Both the position numbers and the translations under genes were made by a program. The notes under the pieces were generated by a model. It was not told the origin of the DNA. It did not search any database and worked only from the letters and a program-made list of their open reading frames with translations. A stretch of 64,000 nucleotides of DNA from Streptomyces olivochromogenes (GTDB lineage: Bacteria > Actinomycetota > Actinomycetes > Streptomycetales > Streptomycetaceae), in assembly GCF_021538895.1 (NCBI RefSeq), contig NZ_JADDRL010000032.1:1-64000 (forward strand). Reading direction: 5' to 3'. Positions 16,908 to 25,400 of the stretch are shown in pieces; the stretch's first letter is position 1; every line of letters starts with the position of its first letter.

Positions 16908-17046
16908 CCGGCCAAGGTGTCGCTGCTGATGCTGATGGCCGAGTCCCGGCGCAAGGAGTCGGAGAACATCCGCCGCTACTTCAAGCGGGCCCCGGGCGAT
17001 TTCGGAGCTGGTCAGCCTCCTCGCGCCCGGCGACGCGCACCGCTGA
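16908..17046 (+). pseudogene. tyrosine recombinase (integrase) C-terminal remnant
   Basis: LMLMAESRRKESENIRRYFK resembles the last segment of actinobacterial tyrosine integrases, with the YF tyrosine in the catalytic-tyrosine neighbourhood. One or two bases are lost after FKRAP; the next frame then gives AISELVSLLAPGDAHR and a stop, the usual tail. About 45 codons remain, with one frameshift. A trace of an integrated element in this stretch. Confidence 0.5.
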
Positions 17047-17209
17047 CGTCCCCGGGGGCGAGCGGAGCTCAGCAAGTCGTCTGCTCCGCCTGGAGGGTGA
17101 AGTGGGTCCGGCCGTAGCCGTGGCCGTTGACCTGGAGCGCCACGGCGCGGGCCGCTCGCGGCCCGTGCGCTGAAAGTGCCGCATTCAGACCATGAATGTC
17201 CGCCGGGAG

Positions 17210-17275
17210 TGACAACCGGGACGCTCAGAAGTGATAGGTCGCCCGCTCATTTGCCAGATAGGACGCTCGGTCACA
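17210..17275 (+). repeat. tandem 20-bp repeat, copy E (three units)
   Basis: TGACAACCGGGACGCTCAGA, GTGATAGGTCGCCCGCTCAT and TTGCCAGATAGGACGCTCGG follow each other at a 20-21 bp period; the last continues GTCACA as in copies B and D. Units are more diverged than in copies B and C. Confidence 0.7.
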
Positions 17276-17409
17276 ACAACAGCTCCGTCACACATGGTCG
17301 GCTGTTCACGCACTCGCGTATTCGATTTTATGTTCGATGTCGTGAGAGGTGGGAGGTGGACCTTGGTGAACGAGGAGGCGACGTAGGTCGGGCGGCCGTT
17401 GGTGATGCA

Positions 17410-17649
17410 TGTGCGCTGCCCGGACCGGCTGCCAGACGGCCCCACGGCGTTGGCGGCCTCCGGCTGACCTGGACCGACGAGACCGGCTGGGCCTACGCGC
17501 CGCTCGGCGCCAACCTCCGCATCCAAGGGCCGCACCGGCGGCTCACCCCACTGCGTCGGATCTTCGCGCGCTCGGATGATGTCGCGGAGGTTGCCGAACG
17601 ACTGGTGCGGGACTGGCGCACACTCACCGGTGACTACCACGAGGAATAG
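17410..17649 (+). pseudogene. hypothetical protein fragment (DUF6292-like tail)
   Basis: From about 17455 the frame reads GLRLTWTDETGWAYAPLG and ends with VAERLVRDWRTLTGDYHEE, resembling the small Streptomyces family in which a tryptophan-rich strand pair is followed by a helix. Upstream the plausible coding sequence jumps frame (a VNEEAT stretch in another frame), so the gene is probably broken. Function unknown. Confidence 0.35.
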
Positions 17650-17765
17650 AGCGCCGCGGACAAGACAAGGGCGGCGATCGCTGACTTGCGAGGTGCGTCT
17701 CCACCGCCTTCCCAGGGCGTCACGAAACTCGATCACCGTGGGTTCGGCTATGGCAGTCTCAGAGA

Positions 17766-18011
17766 CTAGATGTGTCTCCGCCGATACGAGCAATACGTTG
17801 ACGCGAGCAGAGGCTTCAGTCGTCGATCCGGGCGAGGGTCTGCCTGGGGAAGATCGAATGTGGCCTTTCCATCGGCGGGCAGCTGCCGGATGGACCTCTC
17901 TTTCTCCTTGCTCGTCCGTAACGTCACGTCGTAGACGGGAGCGTCACCGGAGTTCCGTACATGGAAGTGGCGAACCCTTTGCGGGCGCTTCGTCTTGTCG
18001 TCACGCCCCAC
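17766..18011 (-). CDS. small hypothetical protein or fragment
   Basis: 81 codons from a GTG with AAAAGG five bases upstream. The middle (VRNSGDAPVYDVTLRT) is a beta-strand pattern seen in surface or secreted Streptomyces proteins; the last 20 codons look degenerate. Likely a fragment left divergent from the GlxA-type regulator. Confidence 0.35.
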   Translation of the reverse strand: MGRDDKTKRPQRVRHFHVRNSGDAPVYDVTLRTSKEKERSIRQLPADGKATFDLPQADPRPDRRLKPLLASTYCSYRRRHI

Positions 18012-18024
18012 GTAGCCTTTTCCT

Positions 18025-18981
18025 GTGCCAGTCTCCCGCCTGCATCGCGTCGCCGTCCTTGTGCTCGATGGCGCGAAGCCGCTCGACGTCGGAATTCCCG
18101 CGCAGGTTTTCACGACCCGCGCGAGCATGCCGTACGAGGTGCGGGTGTGCGGCGCGACACCCGGTTTCGTGACCGGCGGCGATGGCCTCGCGTACTACGT
18201 CGCCCACGGCCTCGACGCCCTTGCGTGGGCCGACATCGTCTTCGTCCCCGGCTACCGGTTCCCGGACCGCGACGACCCGCCGCAGGCCGTCGTCGACGCA
18301 CTGATCGCCGCCCACGACCGGGGCGCGCGTCTCGCCGCCATCTCGACGGGCGCCTTCGCACTCGCCGCCACGGGCCTGCTCGACGGCAGGCGCGCCACGA
18401 CGCACTGGCACTACACGCGGGCACTCGTGGCCAAGCATCCGCTCGTCCAGGTCGACGAGAACGTGCTGTTCGTCGATGAGGGGAGCGTGCTGACCTCGGC
18501 CGGTGCCGCCTCCGGTATCGACCTGTGCCTGCACATCCTGCGCGGCGACCTCGGAGTGGCCGCGTCCAACCACGCGGCCCGGCGTCTGGTTGCGGCCCCC
18601 TACCGCAGTGGCGGCCAGGCCCAGTACGTGCCACGCAGCGTCCCCGAGCCTCGGGGCGAGCGGTTTGCCGCCACCCGCGAGTGGGCGCTGCACCGGCTCG
18701 GCGAGCCGCTCACCCTCGACATACTGGCGCGGCAGGCGGGGGTCTCGCCGCGCACGTTCTCCCGGCGCTTCGTCGAGGAGACCGGCTACACGCCGATGCA
18801 GTGGGTGATGCGCGCCCGCATCGACGTGGCCCGTGAACTGCTGGAGCGGTCGCAGCGGAGCGTCGAACAGATCGCCGCCGATGTCGGTCTCGGCACCGGC
18901 GCGAATCTGCGGCTGCACTTCCAGCGCATCCTCGGCACCACCCCGAGCGAGTACCGGCGCACCTTCACCCTGGGCGAGTAA
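18025..18981 (+). CDS. GlxA/FtrA-family AraC-type transcriptional regulator
   Basis: 318 residues. The N-terminal DJ-1/PfpI domain (VLVLDGAKPLDVGIPAQVF to TTHWHYTRALV) has serine where the nucleophile cysteine would be (AISTGAF), as in regulatory members. The C-terminal AraC domain carries two HTHs: LDILARQAGVSPRTFSRRF and IAADVGLGTGANLRLHFQR. GTG start. The GAPDH gene begins 107 bp downstream on the same strand, a pairing in which the regulator may act on redox or aldehyde metabolism; that link is inference. Confidence 0.9.
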   Translation: MPVSRLHRVAVLVLDGAKPLDVGIPAQVFTTRASMPYEVRVCGATPGFVTGGDGLAYYVAHGLDALAWADIVFVPGYRFPDRDDPPQAVVDALIAAHDRGARLAAISTGAFALAATGLLDGRRATTHWHYTRALVAKHPLVQVDENVLFVDEGSVLTSAGAASGIDLCLHILRGDLGVAASNHAARRLVAAPYRSGGQAQYVPRSVPEPRGERFAATREWALHRLGEPLTLDILARQAGVSPRTFSRRFVEETGYTPMQWVMRARIDVARELLERSQRSVEQIAADVGLGTGANLRLHFQRILGTTPSEYRRTFTLGE

Positions 18982-19088
18982 CCCGCCCGGCACCGCGTGG
19001 CGGGATCCTTTTGAACCGTGGCGATCCCGCCACTGTCAGCGGCGCTGGCCGCGGGCGAGCCTTGTGGCGAAGAGAAGGGACATCACTC

Positions 19089-20087
19089 ATGACTCGCATC
19101 GCCATCAACGGATTCGGCCGCATCGGACGCAATGTGCTGCGCGCTCTGCTCGAACGCGACAGCGACCTTGAGATCGTGGCCGTCAACGACCTGACGGAGC
19201 CCGCCACTCTCGCCCGGCTGCTCGCCTACGACAGTACGGCCGGTCGGCTCGGGCGCCCGGTGACCGTCGACGGGGACGCCCTCGTCGTTGATGGCCGTCG
19301 GATCACGGCGCTGGCCGAGCGCGAACCGGCGCAGCTGCCGTGGGCCGAACTCGGCGTCGACATCGTCCTGGAAGCCACGGGCCGCTTCACCTCGGCCAAG
19401 GCAGCCCGCGCCCACCTCGACGCGGGCGCGAAGCGGGTACTTGTCAGCGCGCCGTCGGACGGTGCCGACGTCACGCTCGCGTTCGGGGTCAACACCGACG
19501 CCTACGACCCGGCTGTGCACACGATCGTCTCGAACGCCTCCTGCACCACCAACGCGCTCGCGCCGCTGGCCGCGGTCCTCGACGAACTCGCCGGTATCGA
19601 GCATGGGTTCATGACGACGGTGCACGCCTACACGCAGGAGCAGAACCTGCAGGACGGTCCGCACCGCGACGCTCGTCGTGCCCGGGCCGCCGGCGTCAAC
19701 ATCGTGCCGACCACGACCGGTGCCGCCAAGGCGATCGGCCTGGTGCTGCCGAACCTGGACGGCAAGCTGTCGGGTGACTCGATCCGCGTACCGGTGCCGG
19801 TGGGCTCGATCGTCGAACTCAACACGACCGTCGCCCGCGACGTGACGCGTGACGACGTGCTGGCGGCGTACCGCGCCGCGGCGGAGGGGCCGCTCGCCGG
19901 CATCCTTGAGTACTCGGACGACCCGCTCGTGTCGTCCGACATCACAGGCAATCCGGCCTCTTCCATCTTCGACTCGGCCCTCACCCGCGTCGACGGCCGC
20001 CACGTCAAGGTGGTCGCCTGGTACGACAACGAGTGGGGCTTCTCCAACCGCATGATCGACACGCTTGAGTTCCTCGCCACCCGCTGA
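19089..20087 (+). CDS. gap: glyceraldehyde-3-phosphate dehydrogenase
   Basis: 332 residues, full length. Rossmann start IAINGFGRIGRNVLRALL, catalytic SNASCTTN (C152), HAYTQEQNLQDGPHRD and the C-terminal WYDNEWGFSNRM are all present. ATG start 8 bp after a weak GAAGGGA site. It converts glyceraldehyde 3-phosphate to 1,3-bisphosphoglycerate with NAD(P). Streptomyces genomes usually carry the main gap gene with pgk and tpi; this isolated copy behind a GlxA-type regulator is probably an extra isozyme, such as one used under oxidative stress or alternative carbon use. Confidence 0.95.
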   Translation: MTRIAINGFGRIGRNVLRALLERDSDLEIVAVNDLTEPATLARLLAYDSTAGRLGRPVTVDGDALVVDGRRITALAEREPAQLPWAELGVDIVLEATGRFTSAKAARAHLDAGAKRVLVSAPSDGADVTLAFGVNTDAYDPAVHTIVSNASCTTNALAPLAAVLDELAGIEHGFMTTVHAYTQEQNLQDGPHRDARRARAAGVNIVPTTTGAAKAIGLVLPNLDGKLSGDSIRVPVPVGSIVELNTTVARDVTRDDVLAAYRAAAEGPLAGILEYSDDPLVSSDITGNPASSIFDSALTRVDGRHVKVVAWYDNEWGFSNRMIDTLEFLATR

Positions 20088-20275
20088 CCGGACGCCGGGA
20101 AGGTACCGCGCCTCCGGCGACCGCGCCGGCCAGCACAGGTAAGGTCCCAGCGTTGGCAGGCACCGTGCCGACGGCGCTTTCCGGATTGGCGCCGGGTGAG
20201 ACGGAGACGGCATGACGATTGCTACTGGCTCGCGTCAACCTTCTGAATTGACCGGCCTCTTGAATGCCCGGCCTT

Positions 20276-20302
20276 CTGCAGCCGCTCGCTGAGCGGCTGC
20301 AG
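20276..20302. terminator. perfect 12-bp hairpin downstream of gap
   Basis: CTGCAGCCGCTC - GCT - GAGCGGCTGCAG, a perfect inverted repeat 189 bp after the gap stop codon. It could be a factor-independent terminator without U-tract or a binding site. The flanking 450 bp (20100-20560) hold no supported gene. Confidence 0.4.
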
Positions 20303-20569
20303 GTACTGGTCGCGGACCGTCGGTCCGTGACGGACCTCCGCCACTACTTCGGGCGCGGCTGACGCGGTCACGGCCGCGGACCTGGTCGCCGTACAGACCT
20401 TGTCCGTCACCGTGCATCCTGGAGGGTCCCCTCGGCGCGCAGCTGTCCGAGCACCTGCGCGCCGTTCCCACAGATATCGAGATGCGGCACCGAAGCGAGC
20501 ACAGCCGAGCCCACCTCGCCACGTAGGGCGCTGTCAGTGACTTTGAAGCCTCCGTGGCCGCAGAATAAT

Positions 20570-21538
20570 CTATGCTCGGCCGGTTCCGAGGGCGTTGCGC
20601 AGGAACAGGGTGGCCTGGTCGATGGCTCCACGGGCGGCTTTGGACTGACTTAGCGAGTTGAGCAGCATGAAGTCGTGGACCGTGCCGTCGTAGCGCACTG
20701 TGGTTACTGGAACGCCGGCTGCTCGGAGCTTGGCGGCGTACGCCTCACCCTCGTCACGCAGCACGTCGGCCTCGTCGACGATCAGCAGGGCGGGTGGCAG
20801 GCCGGAGAGCTGCTCGATGGTGGCGTTGTTGGGAGACGCGGTGATCTCAGCGCGCTGGTTCGGGTCGGTCGTGTAGGCGTCCCAGAACCACTCCATCAGC
20901 TTGCGGCTCAGGTAGTAGCCGGTGGCGAACTGGTCGTAGGAACCGGTGTTCATGGCTGCGTCCGTGACCGGGTAGTACATGGACTGCTGTACGAACTTGA
21001 CGTCACCGCGTTCCTTGGCCATGAGGGCGAGTGCGGCGGTCATGTTTCCGCCGACCGATTCCCCGGCCACTGCCATGCGTTGTGCGTCCAGCCCCTTGGA
21101 CGCTCCCTCGCGGATGATCCACTGCGCTGCGGCGTAGCCCTGCTCGATGGCCACGGGGTAGTGGGCCTCGGGCGACGGCGTGTACTCCACGAAGGCCACC
21201 GCCGCATGTGCGCCAACCGCCAATTCGCGCACCAGGCGGTCGTGGGTGCCGGCGTTGCCCAGCACCCAGCCGCCGCCGTGCATGTACAACACGACGGGCA
21301 GCGTTCCGGTGGCGCCCTGCGGTTTGACAATGCGTAGCCGTACGTCGCCCACGGTGGCAGGTACGGTGACCCACTCCTCGTCGACCGGCAGCTTGTCGAC
21401 CGGTGCGGCCTGGAGGTCGTCGAGGACCTTGCGCGCTGCGGTCGGATTCAGCTCGTACAGGAACGGATGTTGCGAGGTTGCGTCGGCGAGTTCCTGTGCC
21501 TCGGGCTCAAGAACGATGGAGGCGGTCTGAGCAGCCAT
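20570..21538 (-). CDS. HSL-family alpha/beta hydrolase (esterase)
   Basis: 322 residues. Oxyanion-hole motif YMHGGGWVLGN, nucleophile elbow GESVGG (Ser in GxSxG), acid residue in VDEADVLRDEG and histidine in DGTVHDFML complete the hormone-sensitive-lipase (bacterial family IV) triad. The ATG at 21538 has GGGAG seven bases before it; the ATG at 21571 has none. No signal peptide, so a cytosolic carboxylesterase for small acyl esters. Monocistronic; no regulator adjacent. Confidence 0.92.
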   Translation of the reverse strand: MAAQTASIVLEPEAQELADATSQHPFLYELNPTAARKVLDDLQAAPVDKLPVDEEWVTVPATVGDVRLRIVKPQGATGTLPVVLYMHGGGWVLGNAGTHDRLVRELAVGAHAAVAFVEYTPSPEAHYPVAIEQGYAAAQWIIREGASKGLDAQRMAVAGESVGGNMTAALALMAKERGDVKFVQQSMYYPVTDAAMNTGSYDQFATGYYLSRKLMEWFWDAYTTDPNQRAEITASPNNATIEQLSGLPPALLIVDEADVLRDEGEAYAAKLRAAGVPVTTVRYDGTVHDFMLLNSLSQSKAARGAIDQATLFLRNALGTGRA

Positions 21539-21737
21539 GGGAATACTCCCTGGAAAGTCCGGCAAGCGCATGGTGACGAGCGCAGGCGGCTGACGAGCAT
21601 CGCGGTGCGCTCAGGGTGTGGGGCGGCCAGTGGAGCCAGCGCCCTGATTCAAGCCCCCGATGGGGCTGGATCCAGCATAGTCACGCATTCTCCGTCGCTG
21701 CATTCCAAGGAACTGCCTGCGCCGTCCCGCACGCTGG

Positions 21738-22131
21738 GTGCGCGGCTCGGTGACGACCGGTCTGGTCACGGTGCCGATCAACGTGGTCAGCGCGACGGAG
21801 GACCACAGCATCCACTTCCACCAGTACCACCTGGAGGACATGGGCCGGGTTCGGGTGCGCAAGGTCTGCGAGCTGGAGGACCGCGAGGTCACCCAGGACG
21901 AGATCGGCAAGGACTACGAGCTGACCCGCACCCAGGTCATCCCGATCACCGACGAGGAACTGCGGAACCTGCCGCTGCCGACGGCGAAGGCGATCGAGAT
22001 CCAGGGCGTCGTGCCGCTGGAGACGGTGGCCCCGCTGCGAATCGGGGAGGGGTACTACCTGCAGCCGAGCAGGCAGGTCGCGGCGAAGCCCTACAGGCTG
22101 CTGGTGCAAGCACTCGGCCGTTCAAACAAGG
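21738..22131 (+). pseudogene. Ku DNA-end-binding protein, truncated
   Basis: Encodes about 130 residues of the Ku core: SVTTGLVTVPINVVSATEDH, SIHFHQYHLEDMGRVRVRK, and AAKPYRLLVQAL. Bacterial Ku proteins have about 270-300 residues; here the second half of the ring and the C-terminal LigD-binding tail are gone and the frame runs into antisense of another fragment at about 22135. The first few residues (normally R-x-IWSG) are also altered. Unlikely to work in non-homologous end joining. Confidence 0.85.
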
Positions 22132-22139
22132 TGGCTGGG

Positions 22140-22365
22140 GCTGAGTATGAGCGGAGCGGCCGGGAACGAATGTCTCCACGGGTGCGTACGCCGTGATCTG
22201 GTCGTCGTCAGAGGTATCCTCTTCCCAGATTTTCACGGAGTCATTGAAGAACCGGCCGATCTCGAACGGCTCAAAGTGAACCGTGTACGTGATGAGGAAT
22301 TCCCAGGTGCCGTCGGAGCGCGGGTTAGCGCTCTCAACGATTCGGTCAGTCCCTATCTTCGCCAT
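22140..22365 (-). pseudogene. 3'-truncated gene fragment convergent with Ku stump
   Basis: ATG at 22365 with GAGAGGTG seven bases upstream, then about 75 protein-like residues (TYTVHFEPFEIGRFFNDSV, WEEDTSDDDQITAY). The frame loses protein character at about 22140, exactly where the Ku frame ends from the other side. So two genes lost their 3' ends at one junction. Family not identified. Confidence 0.5.
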
Positions 22366-22395
22366 GATGGTCACCTCTCCATATCGGTGCTTCGT

Positions 22396-22417
22396 GGGTT
22401 ACCGCTCTGGTTAACCC
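22396..22417. promoter_or_regulatory. dyad upstream of the fragment at 22365
   Basis: GGGTTACC and GGTTAACCC, five bases apart, make an almost perfect inverted repeat 31 bp before the fragment's start codon. Possible operator of the truncated gene. Confidence 0.3.
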
Positions 22418-22502
22418 GTGGGTCAATTACGCCTCACGCCGGTACCTCAGGTCATGCCCCTCGTTTTCGGAACTTGACGGTCCCGCGATCGCTTGTTGCG
22501 CC

Positions 22503-22772
22503 TCAGCGGTCCGGCAGGGCATGCCCCGCCCATCGTCTGGCGGCGGTGCGGTCGGTGATCAGCTTCGGCGGCCGCCGCTCCCGCAGCTCGGGCCCCTCGG
22601 AGGCGACGTCCACGCCGTACTGCGTGGCGAACCACACCCGCGTGCGTCCGGCCTGCGGCAGGGTGACGCGGTCGACCAGGCCCTCATCACTCAGCTTGGC
22701 CAGACGCCGCCGGGTCTGCCCGATCCGCACCCCAGGTGCGATCGTCAGGTGCATCTGCTCCGTCGTCGTCAT
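22503..22772 (-). pseudogene. replication-relaxation-type protein, N-terminal fragment
   Basis: About 89 codons encode the winged-helix start seen in the replication-relaxation family of actinobacterial plasmids: QTRRRLAKLSDEGLVDRV, VWFATQYGVDVAS, RRPPKLITDRTAARRW. Such proteins have about 200-300 residues; this one stops after WAGHALPDR. It hints at a former plasmid or integrative element here, like the integrase remnant near 17 kb. Confidence 0.6.
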
Positions 22773-22884
22773 CCGGTACTGCGCCGGTCTGGTCCGGTGC
22801 CGCGCATACGGTCCAGGCCAGCAGCTGCCCCGCCCGCGCCACCGACTGCCGTCGCGACGGTGGGTTCACGTCGTCGCTGAGTAA

Positions 22885-23111
22885 CGTCGCGGCGTTGTGG
22901 TGCGGCACGCCGGTGACAGCGCGGCTGGACGACCCGGACAAGATCTGCGCGGCATTGGAGTCCACGGTGGCTGACCTGCTGAAGGCCCAGCCGGTGACCG
23001 CTGCGGTGAGCCCGGAGGAGCAGGATCCAGCCACGATCTCGGCTTCTGGGCCTACGGGGAGTTCAAGGGCCACGATCTGCAACACGCGGGTTACGTCATG
23101 AAGGTGGGCTG
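22885..23111 (+). pseudogene. frameshifted gene remnant
   Basis: Frame 1 reads ARLDDPDKICAALESTVADL and on to PEEQDPA; about 23035 the coding sense moves to the next frame, LGFWAYGEFKGHDLQHAGYV and a TGA at 23109-23111. Both halves have coding character and fit as one protein after correcting one indel. Family unknown. Confidence 0.45.
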
Positions 23112-23342
23112 ACCCGCCGCTCGGCAGATGCCACGTCGCAATAACAGCTACCCGGCCCCCTCCACGCGCGTGCAGCCGACAGACGACCGGCTCCAAGACC
23201 GCGCCCCGCGCCCGTACACGTCCCGATCCTCGGTGCGCGACACCTGGGGAAACGGCGGCCTGGTTGCCGTAGCCGGGGCGACCAAGGCTTAAAGCCGAGC
23301 AGTACCGACACTCCTCTCCGACGTACGGAAAGAAGCCCCCGC

Positions 23343-24734
23343 ATGAACGTCAACGACACCACCAGCGCCGCCGTTCTCGAACAGCTCCGCCGCCGCCCCG
23401 CAGATGAACGGCGCATCCTGTTCACCGGCGCGACCATCGTCACCATGGACCCCGGCCTCGGCGTGATCGACCGCGGCGACCTCCTCGTCGAGGGCGACAC
23501 CATCACCGCCGTCGGCCCCGGCCTCAGCGCCCGTGACGCCGTGGTCGTCGACGCCACCGACACCATTCTCAGCCCCGGCTTCGTCGACACCCACCGGCAC
23601 GCCTGGGAGGCTCAGCTGCGCCGGATCATGCCGGACGTCGACGACCTCAGCGGCTACGTCATGTCCACCCTGGCCGGCTACGCCACGGTCTACCGGCCCG
23701 CGGACATGCACATCGGTACGAGACTGGCCGCCCTCACCGCGATCGACAGTGGTATTACGACCATGCTCGACTTCTCCCACAACTCCCGCACCCGAGAGCA
23801 CTCCGACGCCGCCATCGAGGCCCTTCGCGACACCGGCATCCGCGGCGTGCACGCTTCCATGGGCCCGCACTTCGGCGACTGGGACCGGCAGTGGCCCGGC
23901 GACCTGACGCGCATCAAGGAGCAGTACTTCAGCAGCGACGACCAGCTGCTGACCCTGCGTCTGGCGACGCTCGCCACCGACGAGATCGCCGGAATGGCGC
24001 TGGCATATGGTCCTGAACTCGCTCGCGTCGCAAAGGACTTGGGTATCGGAGTGAGTGTGGACGCCGTCTTCGGCGCGTCCTCCTCCGAGGCGGTCCTGCG
24101 CTGGGCGAAGGACGGCGTCCTCAACCCCGACGTCACCCTCATCCACGCCACCGGACTGACCCCGGAGGCGTGGAAGGCGATGGGGGAGACCGGCACCACC
24201 GTGGCGCTCGCCCCCACGTCCGACGCACAGATCGGCCTGGAGAGCGCGATCCCCGCCGTCGACGAGGCACTGTCCGTCGGCATCCGCCCCGGACTGAGTA
24301 TCGATGTCGAAGTCGCCCTGGCCAGCGACATGTTCACGCAGATGCGGGCCCTGCACGCCATTCAGCGAATGCGCGCCGTTAACGCAGCCTACGGCACCGG
24401 CCAGCAGCCCCACCGCATCACCACCCGCGATGTCCTGGACTTCGCCACCCTCCAGGGCTCCCGCACCAACGGCCTGGCCGCCGTCACCGGCTCACTCACC
24501 CCGGGCAAGAAGGCCGACCTGCTGGTCATCCAGGCCGAGGACCTCAACAACATGCCCCTCAACGACCCGATCGGCACCGTCGTGCTGGGCTCCGATGCCC
24601 GCAACATCAGCGCCGTGCTCATCAACGGCGAGCCCCGCAAATGGAACGGCCACGTCCTCGACGTCGACCTGTCCGCCCTGCGCCGCGAGGTCTACGCCTC
24701 GCGCGAGTACGTGCTGAACACCCCCACTGCGTGA
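23343..24734 (+). CDS. amidohydrolase, cytosine-deaminase/SAH-deaminase-like
   Basis: 463 residues of the metal-dependent hydrolase superfamily. GFVDTHRHAWE (residues 78-88) gives the first metal histidines, GVHASMGPHFGD and LIHATGLT the middle sites, and SIDVEVALASDMF the region of the usual catalytic aspartate; the tail GKKADLLVIQAEDLN is typical of the D-hydantoinase/deaminase composite beta domain. Related enzymes deaminate or dechlorinate purine, pyrimidine or triazine rings. ATG with AAAGAAG upstream. Monocistronic. Substrate unresolved. Confidence 0.88.
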   Translation: MNVNDTTSAAVLEQLRRRPADERRILFTGATIVTMDPGLGVIDRGDLLVEGDTITAVGPGLSARDAVVVDATDTILSPGFVDTHRHAWEAQLRRIMPDVDDLSGYVMSTLAGYATVYRPADMHIGTRLAALTAIDSGITTMLDFSHNSRTREHSDAAIEALRDTGIRGVHASMGPHFGDWDRQWPGDLTRIKEQYFSSDDQLLTLRLATLATDEIAGMALAYGPELARVAKDLGIGVSVDAVFGASSSEAVLRWAKDGVLNPDVTLIHATGLTPEAWKAMGETGTTVALAPTSDAQIGLESAIPAVDEALSVGIRPGLSIDVEVALASDMFTQMRALHAIQRMRAVNAAYGTGQQPHRITTRDVLDFATLQGSRTNGLAAVTGSLTPGKKADLLVIQAEDLNNMPLNDPIGTVVLGSDARNISAVLINGEPRKWNGHVLDVDLSALRREVYASREYVLNTPTA

Positions 24735-24836
24735 GCATCCCCCTTCGTCGTCCCCGGCCCTGGGGCTGTCCACCGAGGGGATGGTTGCCGAGATGACGAG
24801 GTTCCCTGTGCGGGGGTGGTTGTCGTACGGTCTCGA

Positions 24837-25217
24837 ATGCGTGTCCCGCGCGTGGGGGAGCGGGTCGGGCCGGTTCGGGGAGAGGACGGCATAGGGGTGG
24901 GCACGGATGGGGAGTGGGGCGAGCACGCGGCCTGCCGCGCGGCTGATCCGGAGGAGCTGTTCGTCGAGGGCGCTGCGCAGAGCAGGGCGAAAGCAGTCTG
25001 CACCGGGTGTGTGGTGCGGACCGAGTGCCTTGCTCATGCCCTCGACAATCGGATCGAGCACGGTGTGTGGGGCGGCATGACCGAGCGGGAGCGGCGGGCC
25101 CTTCTGCGGCGCCGGCCGACGGTGACCTCCTGGCGCACCCTGCTGGAAGCAGCACGTACAGAACATGCCCGACAGTCACGCCCGGGCGACGACGAGCGCT
25201 CGGCCGCAACGGGCTGA
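24837..25217 (+). CDS. WhiB-like iron-sulfur regulator
   Basis: 126 residues from the ATG at 24837 (a GTG at 24897 would give a more typical short N-terminus). The four cluster cysteines are at 33, 55, 58 and 64 in the WhiB spacing C-x21-CxxC-x5-C; GVWGG (about 76-80) is the beta-turn, followed by basic ERRALLRRRP for DNA or sigma contacts. Wbl proteins are actinobacteria-specific [4Fe-4S] partners of sigma factors. Isolated here, so its target cannot be told. Confidence 0.92.
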   Translation: MRVPRVGERVGPVRGEDGIGVGTDGEWGEHAACRAADPEELFVEGAAQSRAKAVCTGCVVRTECLAHALDNRIEHGVWGGMTERERRALLRRRPTVTSWRTLLEAARTEHARQSRPGDDERSAATG

Positions 25218-25262
25218 ACCGCGGCAGCCAGAGGCCGGCCTTTCTGCGCAGCGAGTAGGGCT

Positions 25263-25400
25263 GTGGGCAGGGACTGGTTGGCGACCGCCGGCCTGCTCGC
25301 CCGACAGCGAGTCCACGCGCTCGTCACCCTCGCCCACGTCTTCCTCGCGCAGGACCGGTCTGGTGACGCTCTGCTCAACGTCGCCTCGACACTCGCCTAG
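25263..25400 (+). CDS. tiny open frame, coding-like, possibly a fragment
   Basis: 45 codons from a GTG: a helical sequence with RDWLATAGLLARQRVHALVT and a TAG stop. Base composition by codon position looks coding, but there is no ribosome site. More likely the tail of a lost gene than a real small protein. It is convergent with the broken MFS gene. Confidence 0.25.
   Translation: MGRDWLATAGLLARQRVHALVTLAHVFLAQDRSGDALLNVASTLA

Noticed and set aside
9684..17275. Reading the dispersed 20-bp repeats as a CRISPR array.
   Set aside because: Units abut with almost no spacer, occur in twos and threes, and are scattered over 7.5 kb in both orientations; no cas genes.
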